A DNA stretch of 61,587 bases from Lachnospiraceae bacterium (GCA_011959105.1 BLLU01000063.1:1-61587); one strand, 5' to 3'; counted from the stretch's first letter, positions 1 to 9,242 are shown. Program-made: numbers and translations. The notes: generated by a model from the letters alone, not told the origin.

Positions 1-2
1 GA

Positions 3-692
3 GCCACCGGCCCAACAGGAGCGACGGGAGCCACAGGAGCAGACGGAGCCACCGGCCCGACGGGAGCGACAGGTCCAACGGGAGCCACAGGAGCCACAGG
101 AGCGGACGGAGCAACAGGCCCAACGGGAGCAACAGGAGCAACAGGAGCCACCGGCCCCACTGGCGCTGCAGGCACCGGAGCAATTATTCCCTTTGCGTCA
201 GGGCTTCCGATTACTTTGACCACAATCGCCGGAGGACTAGCGGGAATTCCCGCATTTGTGGGATTTGGAAGCAGTGCGCAGGGGCTTACGGTGCTGGGAG
301 CCACAATAGATATAACAAATGCCAGCGGGACGCTTTCTAACTTTGCGTTCCAGGTTTCACGGGCCGGTATTATTACCTCATTCAGTGCGTTTTTCAGTAC
401 TACGGCGGCGCTTTCCTTAGTGGGATCCACCGTTACGGTAAATGCGCAGATTTATCAGTCTACAACGCCAAACAATGTATTTGCGCCGATTGCCGGAACG
501 TTGATAAATCTGACACCATCACTTACCGGGGTTATATCTGTCGGGACATTGTTAAATGGTTCGCTTACGGGACTCAATATACCGGTAACGGCTCAAACAC
601 GGCTGATGTTGGTATTCTCAGCAACGGCCAGCGGATTGACTCTGATCAATACGGTGGCAGGATACGCAAGCGCCGGTTTAAGCATCAGCTAA
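3..692 (+). CDS. Collagen-like exosporium glycoprotein with BclB-type C-terminal domain (5' end outside window)
   Basis: The reading frame is open from the left edge, so the protein is truncated by the window. About 58 visible residues are Gly-X-Y triplets, mostly GAT, GPT and GAD (bases 3-176), typical of the threonine-rich collagen-like rods of BclA/BclB-type spore surface glycoproteins. Then come IPFASG, an AGGLAG stretch and VGFGSSA, followed by a hydrophobic beta-rich tail of about 160 residues. This matches the C-terminal domain found on BclB-related exosporium proteins, which trimerises and forms the outer tip of spore hairs. The function is inferred from family knowledge. The N-terminal anchoring region and the total repeat number cannot be seen. 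A strong terminator follows, so the gene ends its transcript. Confidence 0.85.
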   Translation, partial: ATGPTGATGATGADGATGPTGATGPTGATGATGADGATGPTGATGATGATGPTGAAGTGAIIPFASGLPITLTTIAGGLAGIPAFVGFGSSAQGLTVLGATIDITNASGTLSNFAFQVSRAGIITSFSAFFSTTAALSLVGSTVTVNAQIYQSTTPNNVFAPIAGTLINLTPSLTGVISVGTLLNGSLTGLNIPVTAQTRLMLVFSATASGLTLINTVAGYASAGLSIS

Positions 693-707
693 TCCGAAAA
701 ACAAATG

Positions 708-740
708 GCAGGGGCGGTCAAAGCGGCAGCCCCTGCTTTT
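708..740 (+). terminator. Intrinsic terminator of the BclB-like gene
   Basis: A perfect 8-bp stem (GCAGGGGC at 708-715, GCCCCTGC at 729-736) is followed directly by TTTT, 15 bases after the stop codon of the collagen-like gene. Confidence 0.85.
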
Positions 741-828
741 CGTGAGGTAAATATCCCTCCATTTGATAACATGCAAAATGTTCTGCCAGTATTTTATATA
801 AAATATCTGTATAACCTGTTTTCGTCTG

Positions 829-857
829 TTCAGATTTGTGCTATCCTATGTTATAAA
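829..857 (+). promoter_or_regulatory. Candidate vegetative promoter for the gene at 960
   Basis: TTCAGA at 829-834 and TATAAA at 852-857 are separated by 17 bases, about 100 bases before the ATG at 960. The region 741-959 otherwise holds only AT-rich sequence and no gene I can support. Confidence 0.45.
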
Positions 858-959
858 GGGAAAAACACAATTCCGAATCTGGAAAATTTTGGTGAATACA
901 GGACGGCGGCTTTTGGGAAGAGGCAGGGTCTGAGCTGGTGCGGGCAGGGGGAGATCTCT

Positions 960-1694
960 ATGGGCAGAATAATAAAAAACACTATATTTACGCTGGTATT
1001 TCTAACCTTAAGCGCTTCCACCGCTATTCTGGCCTATCTGCATTTTACTGCCTCAAAGGACGAGGACATTTCCGGGGAGTGGACTGCATATCTGGATATG
1101 ACAGAACAGGCTTCCGCCATCGCATATAGCTGGCTCCAGGACATAGAGGCGGTCTCTGTTTCCCTGGAGGATATGGAGTCCTATATGCAGGACCTGACGA
1201 TTTCGGTGCATCTGACACTGGACGCAGCCAAACCTTCTGAGGGAACTTTCCGATGCATTGTCCTGCCGGAAAGTTATGATGCCTGTGAACGGGCGGCCTA
1301 TGAGGCATTTGCCCAGGCCTTTCAGGCGTTATTGGCCGAGAGACTTCGTATAGCAGGTTATGAAGGGGAGATGGATCCGGGAGCCATCGAAGCTCTTGTG
1401 ACCGAGACTTTCGGAATGTCTACTGTTTCCTATCTGATGTCCTGCGGCCCGGCGCTGCTTCCTTCTCTGGAAGATCTGCAGATCCAATATGACTGCAGTG
1501 GTGTGTATGAGGCTGAAGAAGGGGTTCTGGTCAGGCAAATTGAGGCGGGCGGGCTTGTCACCGCCAGGGAGGAGCATTATATCAGAGAAGATTCCAGGCT
1601 GATTCTGTTTGAAGAAACCGATTCCTCTGCTTCAGGGCTTATTTCTAACCCTTTTCCCATGATATACACATCAGCACCACAGCAAAATCCATAA
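960..1694 (+). CDS. Hypothetical membrane-anchored extracytoplasmic protein
   Basis: I do not recognise this 244-residue protein. It starts with a short positive stretch (MGRIIKN) and one hydrophobic helix (about residues 8-30). The rest is an acidic, probably extracellular domain with no cysteine pattern or catalytic motif I know. The frame is open upstream to 705, but the ATG at 960 was chosen because a purine-rich Shine-Dalgarno (CAGGGGGAG) lies just before it and a membrane segment follows immediately. The D,D-carboxypeptidase gene begins only 49 bases downstream with no terminator between them. The two are therefore probably cotranscribed, and an envelope or sporulation role is possible but not shown. 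Confidence 0.6.
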   Translation: MGRIIKNTIFTLVFLTLSASTAILAYLHFTASKDEDISGEWTAYLDMTEQASAIAYSWLQDIEAVSVSLEDMESYMQDLTISVHLTLDAAKPSEGTFRCIVLPESYDACERAAYEAFAQAFQALLAERLRIAGYEGEMDPGAIEALVTETFGMSTVSYLMSCGPALLPSLEDLQIQYDCSGVYEAEEGVLVRQIEAGGLVTAREEHYIREDSRLILFEETDSSASGLISNPFPMIYTSAPQQNP

Positions 1695-1743
1695 ATATCC
1701 ATAATAACAGTAGAAAAATGATATGAGTGGGAAAGGAGATATC

Positions 1744-3198
1744 ATGAAAAAAATTCAGCAGAAAACAGCCGTCCTGATTCTGTGGGCGATCCTGCTTTGC
1801 TTTGTCCCGCCGGTAAGTTTATCCGCAGGTTACGAGATTCCCGGAACCTGCCAGGTGCAGACGGATACTGGCGCCAGCGGTACGGTAAAGACCCTGGATT
1901 ATGATTACGATTCCAACAGGTATCTTTCTTTGCGGGATATTGCCATGATCCTTAAGGACACGGACAAATCCTTCTCCCTGGATATTACCAAAAATGCTGT
2001 CTCCCTGAACCCGGGAGAGATCTATGTGCCGGTGGGAGGGGAAAACATTTCCTGGGAGGAGGGAGAACTCCCGGATACTTCCCTGCGGCGAAATGAATGC
2101 AAAGTAGGAGGAGAGAAGGTATTTTATTATACGCTGATCATGAGGCTTCCCTCCGGTCATTATGATTGCTTTATGATGGCGGCGGATCTGGGCATGATTC
2201 TGGATGTGAACATCACCGTTCCCGCCTCGGATTCCCTGCTGATCCATACACAGGATCCTTTTCGTGTGTCTCCTGCCGCTTTGGAACAGGCCGGATATTT
2301 TTACGGAGTCAACAGTGTGCTGGTGGGAGATGCCACCACCGGGGAACTCTACTATAGGTATCAGTCCGAGGCTCCTTATCCCATAGCCAGCACATCCAAA
2401 CTCATGACCTGCCTTCTGGTTATGGACGCCATCTCGGCGGGGCAGATCACTTTGGAAGAGCAGGTGGTGGTCTCCGGCGCGGCCCAGATGCTGTCTGCTT
2501 CCTCCGATGGTGTGATTCCTCTGGAAGCCGGAGAACAGATCACCGTGGGGGAACTTTTGCTGGGCGCTCTTCTGCCCTCCAGCAACGAATGCGCGCTGTG
2601 TCTGGCCGAATCCGTGGCCGGTTCGGAAGAGGCCTTCGTTGGGATGATGAATCAGAAAGCCCTGGACCTGGGACTTTCTCAGGCGGTCTTTTTCAACTGT
2701 CACGGCCTGCCTTCTTACACTGAAGAGCCCGTTCCGGCAAAACGGCAGAACCGCATGAGCGCGGAGGATATGTTTCGGCTGGTTTCCCACCTGATGAAAG
2801 TTTATCCCCAGGTCACGGATATCACTTCCCGGAAAGAGGCTACTTTGGAATCCCTGGATCTGGAGGTGCGCAATACCAATCCGCTTCTGCACAACCTGCC
2901 CGGTGTTACCGGCCTGAAAACCGGAACCACCAACAAGGCCGGAGCTTGCCTGGTCACTTCCCTGGCGGCGGACGACGGGATTATGGAGCATGATCTGGTG
3001 GTAATTGTTCTGGGCGCGGAGGATTCCATAGAGAGGGGACGTGTCTCGGGCTTGCTGGCCAGATATGCGCTGCAGGCATTTTATGAGGTTGTGGATCAAT
3101 CGGAAGCCGGCATTTCTCCCCTGTTTCCCGCCAATCTTCCCACGCAGGCCGAGGCGGCAGTGGACTTAATTCTCCGCACCGCAAAGGGGCGCGGCTAA
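1744..3198 (+). CDS. D-alanyl-D-alanine carboxypeptidase, peptidase S11 (PBP5/DacF-like), secreted
   Basis: This enzyme should trim the terminal D-Ala from peptidoglycan stem peptides outside the membrane. The 484-residue protein has a Sec signal peptide (lysines, then a hydrophobic stretch ending VSLSA around residue 28). Next is an N-terminal segment resembling a copper-amine-oxidase-N stalk (YLSLRDIAMIL). The S11 catalytic domain carries the three active-site motifs in order: STSK (Ser216, Lys219), SSN in PSSNECAL, and KTG in GLKTGTTNKAG. The ATG at 1744 has an AAAGGAG site; an in-frame ATG at 1723 lies upstream of it and was rejected. In spore formers such enzymes often act on cortex or vegetative wall; which one applies here cannot be told. 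Confidence 0.92.
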   Translation: MKKIQQKTAVLILWAILLCFVPPVSLSAGYEIPGTCQVQTDTGASGTVKTLDYDYDSNRYLSLRDIAMILKDTDKSFSLDITKNAVSLNPGEIYVPVGGENISWEEGELPDTSLRRNECKVGGEKVFYYTLIMRLPSGHYDCFMMAADLGMILDVNITVPASDSLLIHTQDPFRVSPAALEQAGYFYGVNSVLVGDATTGELYYRYQSEAPYPIASTSKLMTCLLVMDAISAGQITLEEQVVVSGAAQMLSASSDGVIPLEAGEQITVGELLLGALLPSSNECALCLAESVAGSEEAFVGMMNQKALDLGLSQAVFFNCHGLPSYTEEPVPAKRQNRMSAEDMFRLVSHLMKVYPQVTDITSRKEATLESLDLEVRNTNPLLHNLPGVTGLKTGTTNKAGACLVTSLAADDGIMEHDLVVIVLGAEDSIERGRVSGLLARYALQAFYEVVDQSEAGISPLFPANLPTQAEAAVDLILRTAKGRG

Positions 3199-3207
3199 AA
3201 AAGAATC

Positions 3208-3236
3208 TTTAAAAAAGAAAAGAGATGTGCTATAAT
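3208..3236 (+). promoter_or_regulatory. Candidate sigma-A promoter for the esterase gene
   Basis: TTTAAA (3208-3213) and a perfect TATAAT (3231-3236) are spaced by 17 bases, right after the carboxypeptidase stop codon. Transcription would begin near 3243. Confidence 0.65.
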
Positions 3237-3241
3237 AAGTA

Positions 3242-3262
3242 AAAATGCCGGGACGGCATTTT
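3242..3262 (+). other. Stem-loop at the predicted 5' end of the esterase mRNA
   Basis: A perfect 8-bp inverted repeat (AAAATGCC, loop GGGAC, GGCATTTT) begins almost at the expected transcription start. It ends in only four T residues, then C. It could be a weak terminator for the upstream gene or a 5'-end mRNA-stabilising hairpin. Confidence 0.5.
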
Positions 3263-3321
3263 CTTAACAGGAAACGGGTATGCAGCGCAGGCAGTATCTG
3301 CCCGCATATGGAAAGGAACAC

Positions 3322-4392
3322 ATGAAATATATCAAGGCGGACCGGGAGCATGTGAAACGGATGGGCAGGCATTGCCAGATCGGGGACACCCTGTGGATGG
3401 CCATGTCCGGCAGTGGGATTGGGTTGCGGTTTACCGGCAGACATCTGGAGATTCCGGTGCGGGGCGGCTATGTGGCGGAGTATGGAGAACCGGACGGCAA
3501 TTATGCCAGAGTGGCGGTTTATGTGGACGGCATACGGGTGCTGGATGAGATGATCGACACTGCCGGGAAGCGGCTGGTGGCGGTGGACCGGGAGACTCCC
3601 GGGACGGTAGAGGTACAGCTTGTAAAGCTGTCGGAGAGCGCCATGTCCGTGATCGGCATTGAGCCCATGGCAGTGGGAGACGGGGATCGGGTGGCTCCTT
3701 TGCCCCCCAAGGCCCATCTGGTGGAGTTTATCGGGGATTCTATCACCTGCGGTTACGGTGTGGACGATGAGGATTATACGCATGGCTTTTCCACGGCCAC
3801 GGAGGATGTGACCAGGGCTTACGCCTGTCACACGGCCCGCCTGCTGGATGTGGATTACACCTTGTTTTCTGCCAGCGGTTTTGGGATCATCTCCGGCTAT
3901 ACGGACAATCCCGATAAGCGTCTGGCGGAACAGTTGATTCCCGACTATTACCATGGTCTGGGTTTCTGCCGGGATCGTCTTCCAGAGGGGCTTAACCCCA
4001 CAGAGATGGAGTGGGATTTTGCGGGGCTCCAACCGGAGGCAGTGGTGATTAATCTGGGCACCAATGATGACAGTTTTTGTCAGGACACATTGGAAAAGCA
4101 GCGGGAATATATGGAGTCCTATGAGCGTTTTCTCATGGATGTGAGACAGTGCAACCCCCAGGCGGAATTGTTCTGCGTGCTGGGTATTATGGGACAGCGG
4201 CTCTGTCCCTGGATGGAGAGGGCCTGCGAAAACTATCGGCAGCACACGGGGGATCTGCGGGTACATACCCTGCGTCTGCCGGAGCAGGACGGAAATATAG
4301 GTTATGTGGCAAATTACCACCCGCTGGAGAGATTTCATCTGGCGGCGGCAGAGGCGCTGGCGCCTTTTATAAAAAAGACCATGAACTGGTAG
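3322..4392 (+). CDS. SGNH/GDSL esterase of acetyl xylan esterase (CE2) type
   Basis: The 356-residue protein has the two-part layout of family CE2. An N-terminal jelly-roll (about 1-120, with MSGSGIGLRFTG) is joined to an SGNH hydrolase domain with block I VEFIGDSITCGYG (nucleophile Ser in GDS), block III INLGTNDDS and a C-terminal catalytic His in NYHP. CE2 enzymes remove acetyl groups from xylan or other sugars. No signal peptide is visible, so it probably acts in the cytoplasm on imported oligosaccharides. The ATG at 3322 has a GGAAAGGA site; an in-frame ATG at 3280 would add 14 residues. The next gene starts 17 bases after the stop, suggesting one operon, although the neighbour is a signalling protein rather than a sugar enzyme. 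Confidence 0.85.
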   Translation: MKYIKADREHVKRMGRHCQIGDTLWMAMSGSGIGLRFTGRHLEIPVRGGYVAEYGEPDGNYARVAVYVDGIRVLDEMIDTAGKRLVAVDRETPGTVEVQLVKLSESAMSVIGIEPMAVGDGDRVAPLPPKAHLVEFIGDSITCGYGVDDEDYTHGFSTATEDVTRAYACHTARLLDVDYTLFSASGFGIISGYTDNPDKRLAEQLIPDYYHGLGFCRDRLPEGLNPTEMEWDFAGLQPEAVVINLGTNDDSFCQDTLEKQREYMESYERFLMDVRQCNPQAELFCVLGIMGQRLCPWMERACENYRQHTGDLRVHTLRLPEQDGNIGYVANYHPLERFHLAAAEALAPFIKKTMNW

Positions 4393-4409
4393 GTACGGAG
4401 GGAAAAAGT

Positions 4410-5636
4410 ATGCTGGTTACATTGATTCCACTTTTTGATGAAAATCTGAATATCGGGGCCTATTCCCTGTTCGTGCAGAAGGAGAATGTGTTCCTCAACC
4501 CCAGTCTGTTGGGCACGGGGCGTTTTGACGGGGCGGCCAGGGTAGAAGGGCTGGAGATTATTCAGAACATGGGGATCGAGAGTCTATCCTCGGATAAAGA
4601 GGTGTTTGTGACGGTGAGCAATATGTCCATCTTTTCCGATCTGTCGGAACAGTGCGATGCACCTCATGAGAGGCTGGTACTGCTGGTGGACCCTTCCGTG
4701 AAGCCGGAACCCATGTACATAGAGCGGATTTCGGAACTTAAGAAACAGGGCTACAAGCTGGCCATCCGCAAGCTGCAGGTAGCGGAGTTTGAGGCATACA
4801 GGGAAATCCTGAAGTTGACAGACTATGTTTTCCTGAATCACAAGAAGATAGATATCAGTAAGGCAAAAATTTATTTCACCAAATTGTTTCCCCAGATCAG
4901 ACTTTGTGCTGTGGGCGTGGATAACCAGGAGGAGTTCGCGGCGCTGAAGGCATCGGGGGGATATCAGCTGTACGAGGGTGATTTCTATCGGATTCCCATG
5001 AATCGCAACGAGCATGAGGTTGCCCCTCTGAAGGTGAACTATATCGAGCTGCTGAACACGGTCAACAACGACAACTTTGAGTTGACCCGGGCGGCAGACA
5101 TTATTGGCCGGGATACGGCGCTGACCATTTCCCTGCTGCGGATGGTGAACCGCATGGCCATCAATTCTGAAATTACCTCCATCCGGCATGCCGCCGCCAT
5201 GCTGGGACAGAAGGAGTTGAAAAAATGGATTACCACGGCAGTGGTAGGGGAACTCTGCGCGGATAAGCCCAATGAGGTTACCCGCCTGTCCCTGCTGCGG
5301 GCCCGTTTTGCGGAGAATCTGGCGGGCGCGTTCGGCCTGGCGGTGCAGGCTTCGGAATTGTTCCTGATGGGGCTGTTTTCCGTGCTGGATGTGATCCTGG
5401 ATAAGCCCATGGAGGAGGCGCTGTCCATGGTGCATGTGAGCAAGCAGATCCGGGATGTGCTGGTGGACAGGAAGGGGCCGCTGCTCAGGGTCTATGAGTT
5501 CATCCTGCAGTATGAGAGCGCCAACTGGCAGGAAGTATCCCGCCAGATGATCCTGGAGAAAATAGACATGCCCACCCTGTATGATGCCTATATTCAGACG
5601 CTGGTGTGGTACAGGAAACTGACTCTGGGAAGATAA
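4410..5636 (+). CDS. EAL-like/HDOD domain signal transduction protein (YuxH-like)
   Basis: The protein has 408 residues. The N-terminal half resembles a degenerate EAL domain (IGAYSLFVQKENVFLNPS near the start, later GYKLAIRKLQV and DYVFLNHKKIDISK) without the usual metal-binding set. The C-terminal half (about 205-400) is an HDOD domain with DNFELTRAADIIGRD and ISLLRMVNR. Proteins with this pair of domains are regulatory; many are not active c-di-GMP phosphodiesterases. The ATG at 4410 follows an AGGGAAAAAGT stretch and gives the family N-terminus (MLVTLIPLFDENLNI); the open frame further upstream overlaps the esterase and was not used. A strong terminator closes the unit. Confidence 0.85.
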   Translation: MLVTLIPLFDENLNIGAYSLFVQKENVFLNPSLLGTGRFDGAARVEGLEIIQNMGIESLSSDKEVFVTVSNMSIFSDLSEQCDAPHERLVLLVDPSVKPEPMYIERISELKKQGYKLAIRKLQVAEFEAYREILKLTDYVFLNHKKIDISKAKIYFTKLFPQIRLCAVGVDNQEEFAALKASGGYQLYEGDFYRIPMNRNEHEVAPLKVNYIELLNTVNNDNFELTRAADIIGRDTALTISLLRMVNRMAINSEITSIRHAAAMLGQKELKKWITTAVVGELCADKPNEVTRLSLLRARFAENLAGAFGLAVQASELFLMGLFSVLDVILDKPMEEALSMVHVSKQIRDVLVDRKGPLLRVYEFILQYESANWQEVSRQMILEKIDMPTLYDAYIQTLVWYRKLTLGR

Positions 5637-5651
5637 GCCTTTGTTTGGACA

Positions 5652-5680
5652 ATGCCGCAGGCCTGGCTTGCGGCATTTTT
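5652..5680 (+). terminator. Intrinsic terminator after the HDOD gene
   Basis: The 8-bp stem ATGCCGCA (5652-5659) pairs with TGCGGCAT (5669-5676) and is followed by a run of T. Confidence 0.88.
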
Positions 5681-5724
5681 AACCGTATGAAGTGCCTGCG
5701 GGAGCGGGCCGGGGAATGGAAGCC

Positions 5725-7074
5725 ATGGACTTATTTGAATATATGAGAAGTACCAATATGGAGAAGGAGTCGCCCCTGGCGGCCAGGATGCGTCCCAGGA
5801 CGCTGGATGAGGTGGTGGGGCAGGAGCATATCATCGGCCAGGATAAGCTGCTGTACCGGGCGATTCAGGCGGATAAGATCAGCTCCGTGATCTTTTACGG
5901 GCCGCCCGGCACGGGCAAGACCACTCTGGCCCGGGTAATTGCCAATAGTACCAGCGCCGAATTCACCCAGATCAACGCCACTGTGGCCGGCAAAAAGGAT
6001 ATGGAGGAAGTGGTGGCCAAAGCCAGGGAACTTCAGGGTATGTACGGCAAGCGCACCATTCTTTTTATAGACGAGATTCATCGGTTCAACAAGGGCCAGC
6101 AGGATTATCTGCTGCCCTTTGTGGAGGACGGGACTTTGATCCTGATCGGAGCCACCACCGAGAATCCGTATTTTGAGGTCAACGGCGCGTTGATTTCCAG
6201 ATCCATTATTTTCGAGTTGAAGCCCATTCCTTCGGAGGCAGTGAAAGAATTGCTGCGCAAGGCGGTATATGACAGGGATCGGGGAATGGGCTCGTACAAT
6301 GCTGTGATCGAGGAGGAAGCGCTGGATTTTCTGGCCCAGCTTTCGGGCGGAGATGCCAGACATGCGCTGAACGCTATCGAATTGGGGATTATGACCACTC
6401 AGCGCTCTCAGGACGGGCAGATTCACATCACGCTGGAGGTGGCGCAGGAGTGCATTCAAAAGCGGGTTATGCGCTATGACAAGAACGGAGATAATCACTA
6501 TGACACCATCTCGGCCTTTATCAAGAGCATGAGAGGATCAGACCCGGACGCGGCAGTGTATTATCTGGCCCGGATGCTGTACGCGGGGGAGAGCGTCACT
6601 TTTATTGCCCGCAGGATCATGATCTGCGCCTCGGAGGATGTGGGCAATGCGGATCCCATGGCGCTGGTGGTGGCGGCCAATGCTTCTCTGGCGGTGGAAC
6701 GGGTGGGCATGCCGGAGGCACAGATCATCCTGGCTCAGGCGGTGTCCTATGTGGCCTGTGCTCCCAAGAGCAACGCCGCCAGCGGGGGTATATTTGCGGC
6801 CATGCAGGAGGTGGAGCAGTCGGGAAATCTGCCTATTCCCACCCATTTGCAGGACGCGCACTACAAGGGGGCCGCGAAGCTGGGGCACGGCACGGGCTAC
6901 AAATATGCCCATGATTACCCCAATCACTATGTGGAACAGCAATATCTGCCCTATGAACTGAGCGGCAGGGAATTTTACTGTCCCAGCGGTAATGGATATG
7001 AACAGAAGATCCGGGAACATATGAAACGGATCAGACGGGAGGCGGCTGAGAAGGGCGGGGCCCAGGGCAGCTGA
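5725..7074 (+). CDS. rarA: Replication-associated recombination protein A (RarA/MgsA AAA+ ATPase)
   Basis: RarA is a clamp-loader-like AAA+ ATPase that acts at stalled replication forks. The 449-residue protein matches the family length. It shows Walker A GPPGTGKT (59-66), Walker B ILFIDEIH (about 112-119), a sensor region IGATTENPYFEVN and the C-terminal oligomerisation part with SYVACAPKSNA. The start at 5725 gives the usual N-terminus MDLFEYMRSTNMEKESPLA; a further in-frame ATG at 5716 is only three codons upstream. The gene faces the minus-strand radical SAM gene with 24 bases between the two stop codons and no obvious terminator there. Confidence 0.95.
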   Translation: MDLFEYMRSTNMEKESPLAARMRPRTLDEVVGQEHIIGQDKLLYRAIQADKISSVIFYGPPGTGKTTLARVIANSTSAEFTQINATVAGKKDMEEVVAKARELQGMYGKRTILFIDEIHRFNKGQQDYLLPFVEDGTLILIGATTENPYFEVNGALISRSIIFELKPIPSEAVKELLRKAVYDRDRGMGSYNAVIEEEALDFLAQLSGGDARHALNAIELGIMTTQRSQDGQIHITLEVAQECIQKRVMRYDKNGDNHYDTISAFIKSMRGSDPDAAVYYLARMLYAGESVTFIARRIMICASEDVGNADPMALVVAANASLAVERVGMPEAQIILAQAVSYVACAPKSNAASGGIFAAMQEVEQSGNLPIPTHLQDAHYKGAAKLGHGTGYKYAHDYPNHYVEQQYLPYELSGREFYCPSGNGYEQKIREHMKRIRREAAEKGGAQGS

Positions 7075-7098
7075 GGGAGCCTCGTGTCCTTTTCCGGC

Positions 7099-8094
7099 TT
7101 AACCGGGTATGGCTCCGGGAGGGGTGGAACATGGCATGGAACTGTCATAATATTTTCCCTGCCAGGTATTTTGCAGCCGCATCTTCCGGTGCAGGGAGTT
7201 GAGCACATCCCTCTTGTCACTGCTCCAGGTGGGGGCGATCAGCAGTTTCTTAGGGCCGTCTCCCGTAACTCTGTGAATCACAATATCAGGGGAGAGACGC
7301 TCCAGGCAGCTTACTAAAATATCCAGATATTCTTCCTTTTCCAGAGCGGCGAAAGCGCCGGAGCGGTACAACGCCGCCAGGTCCGTGCCTTCCAGCACAT
7401 GGAGCAGCTGCAGTTTGACCCCGAAAGGCTGCCGGGGATTCAGATAAGTCACTGTCTCAAGCATATCTTCCCGCGTCTCGCCGGGCAGCCCCAGGATCAC
7501 ATGTACCACGGCGGGAATTTCCAGCAGGCGCAGCTTTATCAGGGCGTTTTCAAAACAGGGCAGTTCGTAGCCCCTGCGGATGAGACGGGCGGTTCTTTCG
7601 TGTATGGTCTGTAGTCCCAGTTCAATCCAGATAAATTTGTGGGGATAGGTTCGGCGAAGTTCCCCCAACAGTTCCAGCACCGATTCCGGCAGGCAGTCCG
7701 GCCTGGTGGCGATGGAGATACCACAGATTTTCGGGTGTTCCAGGGCCTGGACATACAGGGAGCGCAGCTTCTCCGAAGGGGCATAAGTGTTGGTGTAAGC
7801 CTGAAAGTAGGCGATAAAGTGCTGGCCTACCTGTTTTTCGCCAAAGAGAGCCAGACCGGCTTCAAGCTGCCGGGAGATGTGGTCTCCCGGGACGGCGAAA
7901 TCTCCGCTGCCCCCGGCGCTGCAGAACAGACAGCCCCGGCTGTCCAGAGTCCCGTCCCGGTTGGGGCAGGTCATCTGGGCATCCAGGGCGATTTTGTAGC
8001 ATTTGTGCCCGTAGGCGTTCTTGAGACAGGCGTCCAGGGAATAATAGGGCTTGCCCAGCCAGAGGGCGGGAGGCAAGGTGCTTTCCGCCGGCAT
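7099..8094 (-). CDS. YhcC-like radical SAM protein (TIGR01212 family)
   Basis: The 331-residue protein carries the radical SAM cluster cysteines in the spacing of the YhcC family: Cys43 in MTCPNRDG, then Cys55 and Cys58 in GCLFC, which hold a 4Fe-4S cluster that cleaves S-adenosylmethionine. YPHKFIWIELGLQT and VVHVILGLPGET are conserved core strands. The biological substrate of this family is not established. Its ATG overlaps the malic enzyme stop codon by one base (TGATG), so translation is probably coupled to that gene. There is no metabolic reason I know for linking the two. Confidence 0.9.
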   Translation of the reverse strand: MPAESTLPPALWLGKPYYSLDACLKNAYGHKCYKIALDAQMTCPNRDGTLDSRGCLFCSAGGSGDFAVPGDHISRQLEAGLALFGEKQVGQHFIAYFQAYTNTYAPSEKLRSLYVQALEHPKICGISIATRPDCLPESVLELLGELRRTYPHKFIWIELGLQTIHERTARLIRRGYELPCFENALIKLRLLEIPAVVHVILGLPGETREDMLETVTYLNPRQPFGVKLQLLHVLEGTDLAALYRSGAFAALEKEEYLDILVSCLERLSPDIVIHRVTGDGPKKLLIAPTWSSDKRDVLNSLHRKMRLQNTWQGKYYDSSMPCSTPPGAIPG

Positions 8095-9242
8095 CAGATA
8101 TATGCCTTCACGGCGGCCGCCACCACTTCCGCCACTTTTGGATTGAAGGCTTCAGGCATGATATTTTCGTCTGAGAGCTCTTCCTCCGGCACCAGGGAGG
8201 CGATGGCCTTAGCGGCAGCCAGTTTCATCTCTTCCGTAATCTGCCGGGCATGTCCTTCCAATGCTCCCTTGAAAATGCCGGGGAAGGCCACCACATTGTT
8301 TACCTGGTTGGGGAAGTCACTGCGGCCGGTGCCCACCACCCGGGCGCCGGCGGCCTTGGCCGCATCGGGCATGATCTCCGGCACGGGGTTGGCCATGGCA
8401 AAGAGAATGGCGTCCCGGTTCATGGAGGCCACCATTTCGGGGGTGACGATGCACGGAGCGGAGACGCCCACAAAGATATCTGCTCCTTTCAAGGCATCCG
8501 CCAGAGTCCCGGTTTTTCCTTCCAGATTGGTCACTTCCGCCATTTTCTGCTGCATCCAGTTCAACCCCTCCGTGGACCGGGAGACGATGCCCACTTTATC
8601 ACACATGGTGATATGGGGAAAGCCGTAGGTCAGCAGCAGTTTTGTGATGGCCACTCCTGCGCTGCCGGCGCCGTTTACCACAATGCGGCAGTCCTCCTTC
8701 TGTTTGCCCACCACCTTCAGGGCATTGATGATACCCGCCAGCACTACGATGGCCGTGCCGTGCTGGTCGTCGTGAAAAACGGGGATATCCAGGGTGGCTT
8801 TCAGCCGCTCTTCAATCTCAAAGCATCTGGGGGCGGAGATGTCCTCCAGATTGATGCCCCCGAAGCCGGGAGCCATCCAGGTCACCGCCTTGATGATTTC
8901 CTCCGTGTCCTGGGTGTCCAGACAGATGGGGACGGCATTGACGCCCCCGAATTCCTTGAACAGGACGGCTTTTCCCTCCATAACAGGCATGGCGGCATGG
9001 GGCCCGATGTTTCCCAGGCCCAGGACGGCGCTGCCGTCGGATACCACCGCTACGGTGTTGGCTTTCATGGTGTATGTATAGGCAGCCGCTTTGTCCTGGG
9101 CGATGACCTTGCAGGGTTCGGCCACGCCGGGGGTGTAGGCCAGGGCCAGATCTTCCCGGGACTTGACCGGCGTTTTGGACACGGTCTCCAGCTTGCCGTT
9201 CCACTGCTCGTGAAGCATAAGTGCTTTCTCATTGGTTGTCAT
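8094..9242 (-). CDS. Malic enzyme (oxaloacetate-decarboxylating malate dehydrogenase)
   Basis: The enzyme oxidatively decarboxylates malate to pyruvate with NAD(P). The 382-residue length is that of the short bacterial type, without a phosphotransacetylase extension. Visible motifs are LALAYTPGVAEPC near the N-terminus, VVSDGSAVLGLGNIG, the metal-binding stretch PVFHDDQHGTA, and the nucleotide-binding GAGSAG. The start at 9242 is fixed by an AGGAGG site six bases upstream; an in-frame ATG 13 codons earlier lies upstream of that site. A promoter with good spacing precedes it. The gene is transcribed divergently from rho. Confidence 0.93.
   Translation of the reverse strand: MTTNEKALMLHEQWNGKLETVSKTPVKSREDLALAYTPGVAEPCKVIAQDKAAAYTYTMKANTVAVVSDGSAVLGLGNIGPHAAMPVMEGKAVLFKEFGGVNAVPICLDTQDTEEIIKAVTWMAPGFGGINLEDISAPRCFEIEERLKATLDIPVFHDDQHGTAIVVLAGIINALKVVGKQKEDCRIVVNGAGSAGVAITKLLLTYGFPHITMCDKVGIVSRSTEGLNWMQQKMAEVTNLEGKTGTLADALKGADIFVGVSAPCIVTPEMVASMNRDAILFAMANPVPEIMPDAAKAAGARVVGTGRSDFPNQVNNVVAFPGIFKGALEGHARQITEEMKLAAAKAIASLVPEEELSDENIMPEAFNPKVAEVVAAAVKAYI

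Noticed and set aside
1..176. Short tandem repeats that look like a minisatellite or CRISPR-like array
   Set aside because: They are in-frame Gly-X-Y codons of the collagen-like protein, with no spacers.
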